Shown here piece after piece: positions 20,001 through 28,267 of a stretch of DNA of 64,000 nucleotides. The position numbers were made by a program, and so were the translations under genes. Each line of letters begins with the position of its first letter. The first letter of the stretch is position 1. This stretch comes from Candidatus Woesearchaeota archaeon (GTDB lineage Archaea; Nanobdellota; Nanobdellia; Woesearchaeales; DSVV01): assembly GCA_018661705.1 (NCBI GenBank), contig JABJHR010000015.1, positions 67,525 to 131,524 of the forward strand. The letters run 5' to 3'. The notes beneath the pieces are model-generated. The model ran no database searches and was not told where the DNA came from. It saw only the letters and a list, made by a program, of their open reading frames with translations.

Positions 20001-20669
20001 GGCGCATTCACCATTCAAACAAACATAATTTTCACCAAACTTTTGTTGACAATTAATTGCCCTATATGATGGTAAATTCTTTACAGGATCACATTCTGCC
20101 TCATATAAGAATGGTGAATCTCCTTCTTTTAATGTTTTGCACATATCAGGAATAATATTACATCCTTGTTTAAGAACTTTGTATTCTGTTGGTGCAGGGG
20201 TTGGATAAAAACTATAATCTGGAGTTATTTCATAAACAGAATAAACATAGATGTTTGAAGCTTTTTTAAATGGGGATAAAGAATTTTTATCAGGATCAAT
20301 ACATTCCACATATTCTTCTTTGTCTAGATCTGGAATTAAACCAGCTTTTGCTTGTGCAATGCTTTCTGCTTGAGAACAATATAAGTTTTCTTCTTGATTT
20401 AATTGCCAATTCTTTAAATCATTCATTATGTTTGTAAACAATGTGGCTTCATTACTTAATTTATCAATATCCGCTTGAAGTAATGTTGAAATTTTTCCGT
20501 TTTGACGTTCTTCACTAAATCTTGAACCATAATCTTCTTTTTCTGGTGTTGGTAATTCTTTAAATGCATAACCTGTAATATTCATTCCTCCAGAAACAAA
20601 ACTTACAACAAAAACAGTTGCAACAAACAATACTAATGCCGTGATTAATAGATTATTATCTTTTCCCAT
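17076..20669 (-). CDS. Very large Cys-rich secreted/surface protein (1197 aa)
   Basis: N-terminal TM/signal (LLITALVLFVATVFVVSFVSGGMNITGYAF); Myxococcus-type Cys repeat ECGNGLVEEEEECDDGNTINDDGCSEDC; many CxxxxDxxYxxG...IDCTExGxxCxxGxCV repeats. Confidence 0.85.
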   Translation of the reverse strand: MGKDNNLLITALVLFVATVFVVSFVSGGMNITGYAFKELPTPEKEDYGSRFSEERQNGKISTLLQADIDKLSNEATLFTNIMNDLKNWQLNQEENLYCSQAESIAQAKAGLIPDLDKEEYVECIDPDKNSLSPFKKASNIYVYSVYEITPDYSFYPTPAPTEYKVLKQGCNIIPDMCKTLKEGDSPFLYEAECDPVKNLPSYRAINCQQKFGENYVCLNGECAIEVLEIVYECGNGLVEEEEECDDGNTINDDGCSEDCLYELQPNIIVGVIPQNALSEFCVNFYSFEICNIGEAPVNQPFMIKMEANGKDSIFEYDASAQPLDVFDCVMIKNPPKTHIYKFTDLDSTDEVTITVDVNEDIAEMDEEDNEKTEEIYSGDSYYYEPGNYEDDNICSAWCYDSDDGKDYWTYGETSFLYNQYIDHDQDECDKYFHYKNNAILTEEYCLSPMQKLDNNLFPYPSLKKQVDCTLLDAKCEGGKCVPIDENHLSCWDPEGDTNIWVYGEVDYTTIDGEDLILPDVCSNEEILHEYHCDSDELADYFPINCIYENALCEDGKCVETNGSNECIDHDPGDTNLIAGNPWLAGNLEFNKLNGETDWHDDYCSFDRTIVYQYECITPVNPPNKEGYDCTQEENEFGAALCDEGVCVLPNPEWMECKETEDEGLDYYTKGKVESTSMHNIDDVNFDTCLQGTNLLIEYYCVGEELQMTPPYDCGMEGLTCHAGRCVNPDENLKACEEEVVGDWTYYHSTNEFGETSIKENHCIEDDVSEEFWDWETESNYLVEFNCDGVDLDYEIIDCTEQDKVCHKGECKVKDDNLKDCIPDEDEPDSADPYTSGTITVIDAFGDVDFKSDYCKNPDELKERFCDGVEDDSETIDCTEFGMKCFASKCMTPNPELKTCEIVGGYQWPWGQVEKVDFTNEFGENTLITNTCRDEYYYQDYLDELEYADTDTDIEDANNWFFFSGGSDDGPYMIDYGCDGNDITYELIDCTEQGKTCYEGMCVEEDPALEQCIDNAGGEEIEPDDPFLEGYTEYYNAFGIEEGHWDYCKNDEKVKEFYCVGDAIVYDTIDCTDYGMLCNDMTGSCEEYDENLEGCFETDNGFFPEIPSYAYITNAFGSIEGDGFEKCKDDDTVKELWCIGDNDGDEENVDCEGNKICRNFCDDDGLMGAACTDPDNEENLCLEEVAEEEVIEEVPEEP

Positions 20670-20790
20670 TTTAAATACCCCTTTTAGTTAATATAATTGT
20701 GATTATAAGTTATAAGTCTATCTATTAATATTGTTATTTATAAATATTACGGGAAATTATATAAAGAACTGTTTTTTTCAAGAGTCTACC

Positions 20791-21198
20791 ATGAAAATTA
20801 ATGAATTACAAGCAAGACAAGGAAGCGTGGAGTTAGTAGGAACAATCAAAGAAAAAGGCGAAAGCCGTGAGTTTGAAAAGTTTGGTAAAATGGGTAAAGT
20901 ATGCAATGCTGTACTTGCTGATGATACTGGCGAAGTAAAACTAACTTTGTGGAACGAACAAGCTGATCAAGTTAATCAAGGCGATAAAGTCAAGATTAGC
21001 AATGGTTGGGTTGGAGAATATCAGGGAGAAAAGCAACTTTCAACTGGTAAGTTTGGTAAATTAGAAGTTGTTGAAAAAGCTGCAGAAGGAACTGCACCAG
21101 CAGAAGCACCTGCAGAACCAGCAGAACCTGTAGCTGAAACACCAGCAGAACCAACTACTCCTGCAGAACCTGAAGTTAAAGAAGAATTTATAGAGTGA
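20791..21198 (+). CDS. OB-fold single-stranded DNA-binding (RPA/SSB-like) protein with acidic Ala/Pro/Glu tail
   Basis: VELVGTIKEKGESREFEKFGKMGKVCNAVLADDTGEVKLTLWNEQADQVNQGDKVKISNGWVGEYQGEKQLS; ORF track start (20731) probably too far upstream. Confidence 0.8.
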   Translation: MKINELQARQGSVELVGTIKEKGESREFEKFGKMGKVCNAVLADDTGEVKLTLWNEQADQVNQGDKVKISNGWVGEYQGEKQLSTGKFGKLEVVEKAAEGTAPAEAPAEPAEPVAETPAEPTTPAEPEVKEEFIE

Positions 21199-21285
21199 TT
21201 AGCAAAAGCTTTATAAATAGATTGTTGCTTCATGAATATCTGTCTGACTACAATGGGGATTTGTTAAGCTAAGGCTTTTCATACC

Positions 21286-21434
21286 AGAGCTGTAGCTCAG
21301 ACTGGGAGAGCACTAGTTTGTTTTTAAACAAAGTGAAACTGAAGTTCCAGACTGGCGGCTTATAGATCTTATGAGGCCTACGCCAATGATTATTAGACAT
21401 CTAGGTGTCCGGGGTTCAAATCCCCGTAGCCCCA
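21286..21434 (+). tRNA. tRNA-like gene with ~75-80 nt insertion (intron) in anticodon arm; isotype unresolved
   Basis: D arm TA-GCTC-AGACTGGGA-GAGC, T arm CGGGG-TTCAAAT-CCCCG, 3' TAGCCCC-A; anticodon stem CTAG/CTAG; two A-C mismatches in acceptor stem. Confidence 0.6.
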
Positions 21435-22096
21435 TTTTTTAGTTTTTTATATCTTTTAATATTTCTGGTATTGGAAAAACCTATTAATTTAACCCATTTT
21501 TGAACCATTTTATCACCATTTATTGAAATTCTGTAAATCATTCTGTAATTTTGAGCTTTAAATTTTCTAAATCCTATTCGGAAATTTTTAGATAAAATTG
21601 TTTTAATTTGTATTGCTAGCTTTTTGCTTGTTGTGCTAATTTCTATTGTTGGATAATCATTTCTATATCCTTTATTTGCTAAGAACAATGAACCATCTGT
21701 ATCAGTGATTCCTCTTATACAATCATTTCTTAATGAAGTATTACTCCTTATTATTTCAGGTATGAAGATATTTTCTCCTTTTATTTTATTATAAGGAAGA
21801 TTCAAATAATATATCCAATATTCAACGAGTTTTTTTGAATAGATTCTTAGTCTTATGCAATTGCTTTTTATTTTTATAAATGAATTAAGGTTTGTTTCTT
21901 TTTTGATAAGATTTTTAAGATATAAAAAATATTCTTTTTCATGATCTTTGTTACCTACTATTTCAATATAATATTGATTAATTTTTGGTTTATACCTAAT
22001 ACATCCGTCACCAATTATTACACCAACTAATTCTGCAAAGTTTGGAGTAATTTTATCATAATTATTGGATTTTATTTTTAATAAATCAAATTTCAT
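21416..22096 (-). CDS. LAGLIDADG-type homing endonuclease
   Basis: Two motif-like blocks LVGVIIGDGCIRY and IRGITDTDGSLFLA; last codons (KNGATGI*) are antisense to the tRNA 3' end. Confidence 0.82.
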   Translation of the reverse strand: MKFDLLKIKSNNYDKITPNFAELVGVIIGDGCIRYKPKINQYYIEIVGNKDHEKEYFLYLKNLIKKETNLNSFIKIKSNCIRLRIYSKKLVEYWIYYLNLPYNKIKGENIFIPEIIRSNTSLRNDCIRGITDTDGSLFLANKGYRNDYPTIEISTTSKKLAIQIKTILSKNFRIGFRKFKAQNYRMIYRISINGDKMVQKWVKLIGFSNTRNIKRYKKLKNGATGI

Positions 22097-22154
22097 TTAA
22101 ATCACCACATATCTTTAATTGAAACTATATAATTGATTTTGTAGAATTTAATCA

Positions 22155-22547
22155 TATATAAGCTTCACATCAGCATGTCCAGTGCTTATGACTATGCTTT
22201 AGAAGGCTTCTATTGTTTAAATTTGGCTATTTCAGGCCCAGAAAATCCTCTGTCCACTGGACAGTGTTTTCCGAACAAGAAAATCTGAAAGATTTTATGC
22301 ACATAAAATCACTTTGTGATTTTATTGTGAATCATAATTTAATAGTTGAGATCTGTTTTTGGCGATTTAATCTTTGAAATTTTTATTTTTTATTCTAACC
22401 ATCTCTTATCTTTACGCATAACTTTTACACTTTTTCTATTGAAAATAATTCGTTGTCCACTGGCTCAAAGCCACCCTACTATCTAAATTCTTTAGTTTTA
22501 GCTGTTTTAGGGGGTAGCACTGGACATGTTGTTGTGAGGTATATAAA
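22155..22547. promoter_or_regulatory. Two TATA boxes and four TGTCCA(C/G)TG operator-like sites
   Basis: TATATAAG 22155-22162; ATGTCCAGTGCT 22175-22186; palindrome CTGTCCACTGGACAG 22250-22264; TTGTCCACTGG 22453-22463; AGCACTGGACAT 22516-22527; TATATAAA 22540-22547. Confidence 0.6.
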
Positions 22548-22604
22548 GGGGTTTTGGTATAGTGATTAGTAGACCAAACACAAGGTCTGTTGGAGGTGAC
22601 AAAC

Positions 22605-22721
22605 ATGGCATATAACACACACTTAGGATGTTCAGACATCACACATGAAACAGTTGAATCATTATTCATGAACCAAATCATGAAATTATCACGATCAACT
22701 ACAAAATGGGGGTGTCTATAA
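22605..22721 (+). CDS. Small ORF 1 of cassette (38 aa)
   Basis: GGAGGTGA Shine-Dalgarno upstream; MAYNTHLGCSDITHETVESLFMNQIMKLSRSTTKWGCL; TATA box at 22540. Confidence 0.5.
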   Translation: MAYNTHLGCSDITHETVESLFMNQIMKLSRSTTKWGCL

Positions 22722-22876
22722 TGTTGAGTTTTTATGAGTTTATTAATAGAAAAGAATTAGCTGAAATTAGAAAAATTAAAGCTTATTCAAAGAAAATAAA
22801 TCAAATAGAACAAGGACCTTTTACTTTAGCTAGTGAAAGTTTAGTTGAGCATACAATGAATGAAGCAGTTGCTTAA
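22721..22876 (+). CDS. Small ORF 2 of cassette (51 aa)
   Basis: TAATG overlap with ORF 1; MLSFYEFINRKELAEIRKIKAYSKKINQIEQGPFTLASESLVEHTMNEAVA. Confidence 0.5.
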   Translation: MLSFYEFINRKELAEIRKIKAYSKKINQIEQGPFTLASESLVEHTMNEAVA

Positions 22877-22890
22877 TATTGTTAAACGAG

Positions 22891-23040
22891 GTGATTAAAA
22901 TTATACAATTCCTAAAAAATATATTCATAAAACAAGATCATTATGTTGGTTGGAATACTTACTCTGGCCATATCAACGAAGTAAATGATTTACTTTGGAG
23001 ACAGAATGTAAGAAAAAGATCTCTGAATAACCTTTCCTAA
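22891..23040 (+). CDS. Small ORF 3 of cassette (49 aa, GTG start)
   Basis: VIKIIQFLKNIFIKQDHYVGWNTYSGHINEVNDLLWRQNVRKRSLNNLS; GTG in GAGGTGATT context. Confidence 0.35.
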   Translation: MIKIIQFLKNIFIKQDHYVGWNTYSGHINEVNDLLWRQNVRKRSLNNLS

Positions 23041-23086
23041 TTACACAACTTTATTTCTTTGACCATCTCTCATCTGCACAACCCAA

Positions 23087-23113
23087 GGTGGTATTGGCGA
23101 AAGCTGGTACCAC
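23087..23113 (+). terminator. Hairpin with GAAA tetraloop between the small-ORF cassette and tadC
   Basis: GGTGGTATTGGC-GAAA-GCTGGTACCAC, near-continuous 12-bp stem, followed by ACTTTTTCT. Confidence 0.5.
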
Positions 23114-23148
23114 TACTTTTTCTATGAATTTAATTTAAGAAATAATTA

Positions 23149-25371
23149 TCAGCCCCAACCCATGGAATTGAATACAAGAACTGCAATTACATTAAAGGTA
23201 ACCATAACGACTAAACTAATTATAGAATAAAGGATTGCACCTTTGATTAAATTTTTGCCTAATAAAAATGATTCATTTAAATTGTCTGCACCATTTTCAA
23301 TACCATTAACTAAAACAGTTAAAATGTAAATTATTTGAATAACATATATTCCTACAACTATCTGAAAAAAGTAAGTTGGTATGCCAACACCAAATAAATT
23401 TTCAACACCTTGTCCAAGACCAATATTGCCCCCTGTTGCTTCACCTTTTAACATTGGACCTAATCTTCCTAAAATGTTGGTGATCATGGAGGTGATACCA
23501 ATAACAATTCCAGCAATTGCTGGTGTCATTATATTAATCTGTGATTTCATTGATGAGATTACGTCTGCTAATAAATCTTTTAATCTTTCATCTACTCTAT
23601 GCATTTCTTTTATATACCTAGAAATATTAAGTAGTGCTTGGGCTGCTACTTTTGGACCTTTTTTTACGGATTGAACAAGAACTTTCATTGAACTTGTAAT
23701 CATATTTGAAGGGAATGAAATAATTGCACCGACTTTTGGATTAAATATTGCTTCTTCAACACTCATTCCTAATTTGTTAATATTAATACTAACTTTTTCA
23801 AAAAACTTGCCAGAAGTTGTACTTTGCATCATACTTGCAACTTTTCCAAACGCACTTTCAGCTGGAATTCCATCACCTAATCTATTGCCTAATTGAAAAA
23901 TACCAGATGCAAATTCTGTTTCTAATTTTTTTGCTTTGTTCCGAATTTCAATTACATTTCTTGATCTAAACCTATGATATAAACCAATACCTAATGCAAG
24001 TGCAATTGGAATAAATAAACTTAATATTGAGGAAATTAATCCAAAGGGCCCAACTAATTTTCCTGTTTGATCATCCACCATATAGTCGAGAAAACAATAT
24101 GATTTACCGCAAGTAGTTATAGGGTCTAATTTTCCAACACCAAAATCAGAAATCCCTGCAAAATTTGCAATCAGGGGTGAAAATCCAATTAATAATATAA
24201 TTGCTGCAACACCTACTGCAATATAAACTGGATGCACTTTATATTCTTTGCCTCCCAAATTAAGAAGAATATATTTGTATTTTCCTAATGATGGAACCAT
24301 TTTAGTAACATCTGTGTCACCATAACCCGAAGGTCTTTGGGAAAGTATTGTTTGGCCAAGATACATTACGCCAATTGGTAATAAAACATTATAAAATATG
24401 GCTAAATAATACCATTTAACTCCACCAATAAAACTAATTAATAATGGTAAAATAACTAGGCCTAATATTGGCAAAATAATTCCTAACATGTGTAACATAG
24501 TTATAGGTGATTTAAGATTGTGAGCATAATGCAACATTTTTTCGTATGTTTCATCTAATATCACATCAAGAGATTTTTCTAATAATTCAATTCTTCTTGG
24601 TTCATTGCCTTCATATAATGAAGATTCAATTAAATGGAATGCTTCAATAAATTCTATATTATATTCTCTCCATTTTTCAAGATAATTGTCCATTGATTCT
24701 TTTATGTCTTTGAATTTTTGAGTTTCAACATCCCATAATGCTTTTTTTAAATCTAAAGCTAATGGTCCTGTTAAATGTTCAGATGCAAACTTTATTGCAA
24801 GTTCTAAATTCGATGTATGCCTCATATAAGTTACAAGATAAAAAATACATAAAACCATTTCATTGCTAGCTTTCATTCGAAAATTACTTGCGAGAATTTT
24901 AGGATAACTTCTCATTGGAAACATTAAAATTGCAGCGCTTAATAAACTAACAACAATGAAAAATGTAGATGCTGGTTTTCCAAATATTCCTGGGATGATG
25001 AAACTTAATATTAATCCGGAGAGCCCTAAAATAACTGGTGCTAAAATTGAAAAACTTGTTGTTCCTGTTGGAGTAACCTTTAAATGTGCTGCTTCAATTG
25101 CTTTATTTAATTCTGCTTCTTCTTTTGCATCGGGTTTAATCTTTAGAATTTTTTCTCCCCAATTACATGCTTTTTCATAAAATGAGGCTGTGCCAGGCAT
25201 CATACTTTTTCTAAATGTATCATAATCTGCAGAAGTAATTGGTTTGTCATCTGCTTTAACAGTTGGACCTAACTCTGACTCAATCTTTGTCTTATATTTT
25301 TGTAATAACTCTTCTACTTCAGGAGATGGCATGTTTACCTCTAATTTATTGTGTATGAATGGATTGAACAA
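23149..25371 (-). CDS. Archaeal type II/IV secretion membrane protein (TadC/FlaJ family)
   Basis: Duplicated T2SSF-like TM architecture; adjacent to a TadA/FlaI ATPase. Confidence 0.85.
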   Translation of the reverse strand: MFNPFIHNKLEVNMPSPEVEELLQKYKTKIESELGPTVKADDKPITSADYDTFRKSMMPGTASFYEKACNWGEKILKIKPDAKEEAELNKAIEAAHLKVTPTGTTSFSILAPVILGLSGLILSFIIPGIFGKPASTFFIVVSLLSAAILMFPMRSYPKILASNFRMKASNEMVLCIFYLVTYMRHTSNLELAIKFASEHLTGPLALDLKKALWDVETQKFKDIKESMDNYLEKWREYNIEFIEAFHLIESSLYEGNEPRRIELLEKSLDVILDETYEKMLHYAHNLKSPITMLHMLGIILPILGLVILPLLISFIGGVKWYYLAIFYNVLLPIGVMYLGQTILSQRPSGYGDTDVTKMVPSLGKYKYILLNLGGKEYKVHPVYIAVGVAAIILLIGFSPLIANFAGISDFGVGKLDPITTCGKSYCFLDYMVDDQTGKLVGPFGLISSILSLFIPIALALGIGLYHRFRSRNVIEIRNKAKKLETEFASGIFQLGNRLGDGIPAESAFGKVASMMQSTTSGKFFEKVSININKLGMSVEEAIFNPKVGAIISFPSNMITSSMKVLVQSVKKGPKVAAQALLNISRYIKEMHRVDERLKDLLADVISSMKSQINIMTPAIAGIVIGITSMITNILGRLGPMLKGEATGGNIGLGQGVENLFGVGIPTYFFQIVVGIYVIQIIYILTVLVNGIENGADNLNESFLLGKNLIKGAILYSIISLVVMVTFNVIAVLVFNSMGWG

Positions 25372-25422
25372 ATGGTGAAAGATCTTTTACTACTATCATT
25401 TCTAGTAATTTCCCTTTTACTT

Positions 25423-27714
25423 TTAGACTGTTTTTTTTCTTATGTGTCTTTGCAGCCATTCATTCCATTCAAAGAAGATCCGTTTACTATCAAGCTTCCC
25501 TATGTCTTCTCTTACTTTTTCAGTTACGTTATGAAAATAATCATTACATTTAATTACAAATGGGGCTTCTAATAATTCAGGCCTATTAGATTTTTCTGCA
25601 GCATCTACTATTGCTTGTTTTATCTTTCCCCTTAACATAATATTCTCCCAGACAGCATCCCAGTTGCCTGCAAACTCTTTAATATTTCCTGCAATTGCTT
25701 TTAATACCTCTGAATCACCATTTTGTAGATCATCAGTAACTTCTAATTTATCAGTATCACTATTATATTTCATTAAGTCAACAAAACCACCTTCTGCTAA
25801 TGGGTCATTTTCCCAATGTTTTCTTACTTCTGTTATTTGAGTAACTCTTCTTGATCTATGTAAACCATCGGCACTTCTTATTGGGTTAGCAACAATACAA
25901 ACATCAGTTGCTTTAAAACTTGTTTTTGGAATTCCAATATCATTAACAACCCTGTCGTATATACCATACGGACTATCACTGTGAATTGTTCCTGCAACTA
26001 CATTTGCGGCAGCACCAACTCGCATTGCTTCATAAAGAGCAATTGCTTCTTTACTTCTTACTTCTCCTACAATCAATGCAGAATCACCTAACCTTAATGT
26101 TGTTCTTATTCCTGTTGATGCATCAACTTCTGTGCTTTCTTTTGCTAGGGCAGATGCAACTTTCATGGATTGAAGATTAAAACCAAGTTCTCTTAATTGT
26201 TTTGTTGGTAGCTCTAAAGTATCTTCAATTGTAATTATTCTATACTTTCGCATGATCTCGACTAACATTGCACTTAACAATGAACTTTTTCCTGCGCTTC
26301 TTGTTCCAGCAATTAACATTGTTCTTGTTCCGTCTACCAAAAAGCTAAGTAGTCCTGCAGAGATAGGATCAATCATTTTATATTTCATAAACAAAGGTAA
26401 GGTCCAAGGTTTATCTCTGTGTCTTCTAAATGAATATGCTAATCCTGTTGGATTTAGTGGTCGTGAAATAACAGAAACTCTTGTGGAAGCATTTGGTAAT
26501 TCTAATTCAGTATCTAATATTGGGTTTGCTTCATCTAATGGTCTTCCAGAAATTAATCTTAATTTAGAAGCCCAACCTTCTGATTCTGTTTTTGTTGGAA
26601 TAACATTAGTATAACAATCTCCGTGGTCAGCATGTACAATAAACATTGGAATTTTTCCCATTGGGCTGTTAATAGAAATGTCTTGAATCTTTTCATCTTT
26701 TAATAAAACTTCAATTAATCCAAAACCAACTGTGTATCTAACTAAAATATCTGCAAGTTTATCAATTTCTTTTGCTCTTAATAAAATATTTTTGCTTTTT
26801 GATAATTCTTCTATTAAATCTTTACCAATGTTAACAAAAACGTCTCGCATTCTTTCTGGATCAGTAAATTCTTCTTCTCTTGGTTTGTGCTCTGCCATTA
26901 TTTTTCTAGCTAAATCTAATAATTCATATTTATCTTCATTAAGTTTAAATTCAGGTGGGACAATATGATAAAGTACTTTTATATCGTCTGCAAATTTAAA
27001 AACTGTAACCTCTGTGTCCCCATCAATTGTGTAACTATCAATCTCTTCTCCATCTGGCGGGAAGGTTGACATTAATTTTGTAAACATAAAATCAGGCTTA
27101 ATTGTTGGTGTAAAAATGTATCTGTAAATACTTCTGTCTCCAACTTTGTATCCAGGAATATAAGGTCTTGCTTGAGAAATTAGTTTTGTTTTATCTAACA
27201 TCCCTAACAAAAAAGTTAATGCTGAGATAAATCGTTTAACAATTTCTCCAAATTTAGGGTCTGTTACTTTTTCTAAATCAATTTTTTCTTTTCTTAGGAT
27301 CCTTGCCATATCAACATATGCGCCAATTGGATCGCTTTTTAACATTTTAAACGCAAGATTTTGTAGGTCAGTAAATCTTTTGTTTAGATATTGAAGATTT
27401 AATTGTCCTAAACCAACAGCATTATAACTAAAAATATTTTTTTCCCTGATAATTCTTTTATAGATTTCAGAAATTTCTACTAATATTTGGGTTTGGTTGT
27501 AATCATATTCATATTCTCGTTTTTGAGAGAATATAATTTTTGTAACACCACTAATCTGAGTAAGAAGCTCAATTGTTTTTGACATGATTGTGGTATAGTC
27601 TTCAACAGATGGTGCATAATTAATGCCCTCAACATAAATATAGAGAATACTATCTTCGCCTTCTTTAATTACATCATGTTCCCAATCTTTCTTACCTTCG
27701 TATAATCTGGTCAT
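25423..27714 (-). CDS. Type II/IV secretion system ATPase (TadA/FlaI/VirB11 family)
   Basis: AGTRSAGKSSLLSAML Walker A, IIТIEDTLELP Walker B region (RIITIEDTLELP), ASTGIRTTLRLGDSALIVGEVRSKEAIALYEAMRVGAAANVVAGTIHSDS. Confidence 0.92.
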   Translation of the reverse strand: MTRLYEGKKDWEHDVIKEGEDSILYIYVEGINYAPSVEDYTTIMSKTIELLTQISGVTKIIFSQKREYEYDYNQTQILVEISEIYKRIIREKNIFSYNAVGLGQLNLQYLNKRFTDLQNLAFKMLKSDPIGAYVDMARILRKEKIDLEKVTDPKFGEIVKRFISALTFLLGMLDKTKLISQARPYIPGYKVGDRSIYRYIFTPTIKPDFMFTKLMSTFPPDGEEIDSYTIDGDTEVTVFKFADDIKVLYHIVPPEFKLNEDKYELLDLARKIMAEHKPREEEFTDPERMRDVFVNIGKDLIEELSKSKNILLRAKEIDKLADILVRYTVGFGLIEVLLKDEKIQDISINSPMGKIPMFIVHADHGDCYTNVIPTKTESEGWASKLRLISGRPLDEANPILDTELELPNASTRVSVISRPLNPTGLAYSFRRHRDKPWTLPLFMKYKMIDPISAGLLSFLVDGTRTMLIAGTRSAGKSSLLSAMLVEIMRKYRIITIEDTLELPTKQLRELGFNLQSMKVASALAKESTEVDASTGIRTTLRLGDSALIVGEVRSKEAIALYEAMRVGAAANVVAGTIHSDSPYGIYDRVVNDIGIPKTSFKATDVCIVANPIRSADGLHRSRRVTQITEVRKHWENDPLAEGGFVDLMKYNSDTDKLEVTDDLQNGDSEVLKAIAGNIKEFAGNWDAVWENIMLRGKIKQAIVDAAEKSNRPELLEAPFVIKCNDYFHNVTEKVREDIGKLDSKRIFFEWNEWLQRHIRKKTV

Positions 27715-27726
27715 TATTTTCCTCTG

Positions 27727-27800
27727 ATGAAGTAAGGTGTCTGAGGTTAGAAATCTGAAGTTTTTTTAAACTTCTTACCTCTTACTTCTTACTTATTGCT
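27727..27800. terminator. Imperfect palindrome AAGTAAG...CTTACTT
   Basis: aagtaaggtgtctgaggttagaaatctgaagtttttttaaacttcttacctcttacttctta. Confidence 0.4.
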
Positions 27801-27808
27801 TTTTATTA

Positions 27809-27958
27809 TTATTTCATTTCATTTCTTAATTTCTCTAATGCAATTTCAATAAGATGTGATTTATTCCTAAAAGTAGTTTTATCTTTAAGTTTGTCATTGA
27901 TCCACTTAATGAGATCTTCATCTATAGTTGCAGAAATTGGTTTTTTAATACACAACAC
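27809..27958 (-). CDS. Small ribbon-helix-helix (CopG-like) DNA-binding protein, 49 aa, GTG/TTG start (absent from ORF track)
   Basis: VLCIKKPISATIDEDLIKWINDKLKDKTTFRNKSHLIEIALEKLRNEMK: RHH pattern. Confidence 0.65.
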   Translation of the reverse strand: MLCIKKPISATIDEDLIKWINDKLKDKTTFRNKSHLIEIALEKLRNEMK

Positions 27959-28066
27959 CCCATAGGATTTGTACTTTATGTTTTGACATATAAATCTTTT
28001 GTTTCATTTTTTTGTAGTAATTTATTGAATTGTGTTTAGATTTTCTTTTTCTCTTTGAAAATAAAA

Positions 28067-28123
28067 AGGAGAAAAGAAATTGCGGGAAGGGGTTCTCGCG
28101 TCTTTTCTCCTGCCAAATTGGCA
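28067..28123. ncRNA. Strong two-part hairpin upstream of RHH gene and gene 28268
   Basis: AGGAGAAAAGA/TCTTTTCTCCT 11 bp closing GCGGGAA-GGGG-TTCTCGC 7 bp, followed by TGCCAA-A-TTGGCA. Confidence 0.45.
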
Positions 28124-28267
28124 AATTATTATTATATTATATAATGTACTTTATAAAGTTTCCTATATCTTTACTCAGAAAATATATTTTATCATATGTT
28201 TTTTATGTGGCACCTATAATTTCTTTCCATAAGATTTATAAATTTAGAATGTCTTAGTAATGATACT

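Noticed and set aside
21286-21434. Assigning the tRNA as Asn (GTT at expected position) or Phe (GAA inside the insert)
   Set aside because: GTT would be followed by T37, atypical for Asn. The internal CTGAAG has no matching anticodon stem. Isotype left open.
22436-22681. ORF 81 aa on the minus strand
   Set aside because: Lies across the operator/TATA region and opposite the better-supported small ORF 1.
28030-28257. 75-aa ORF
   Set aside because: Spans the strong hairpin 28067-28123 and an AT-rich promoter region; no coding signature.
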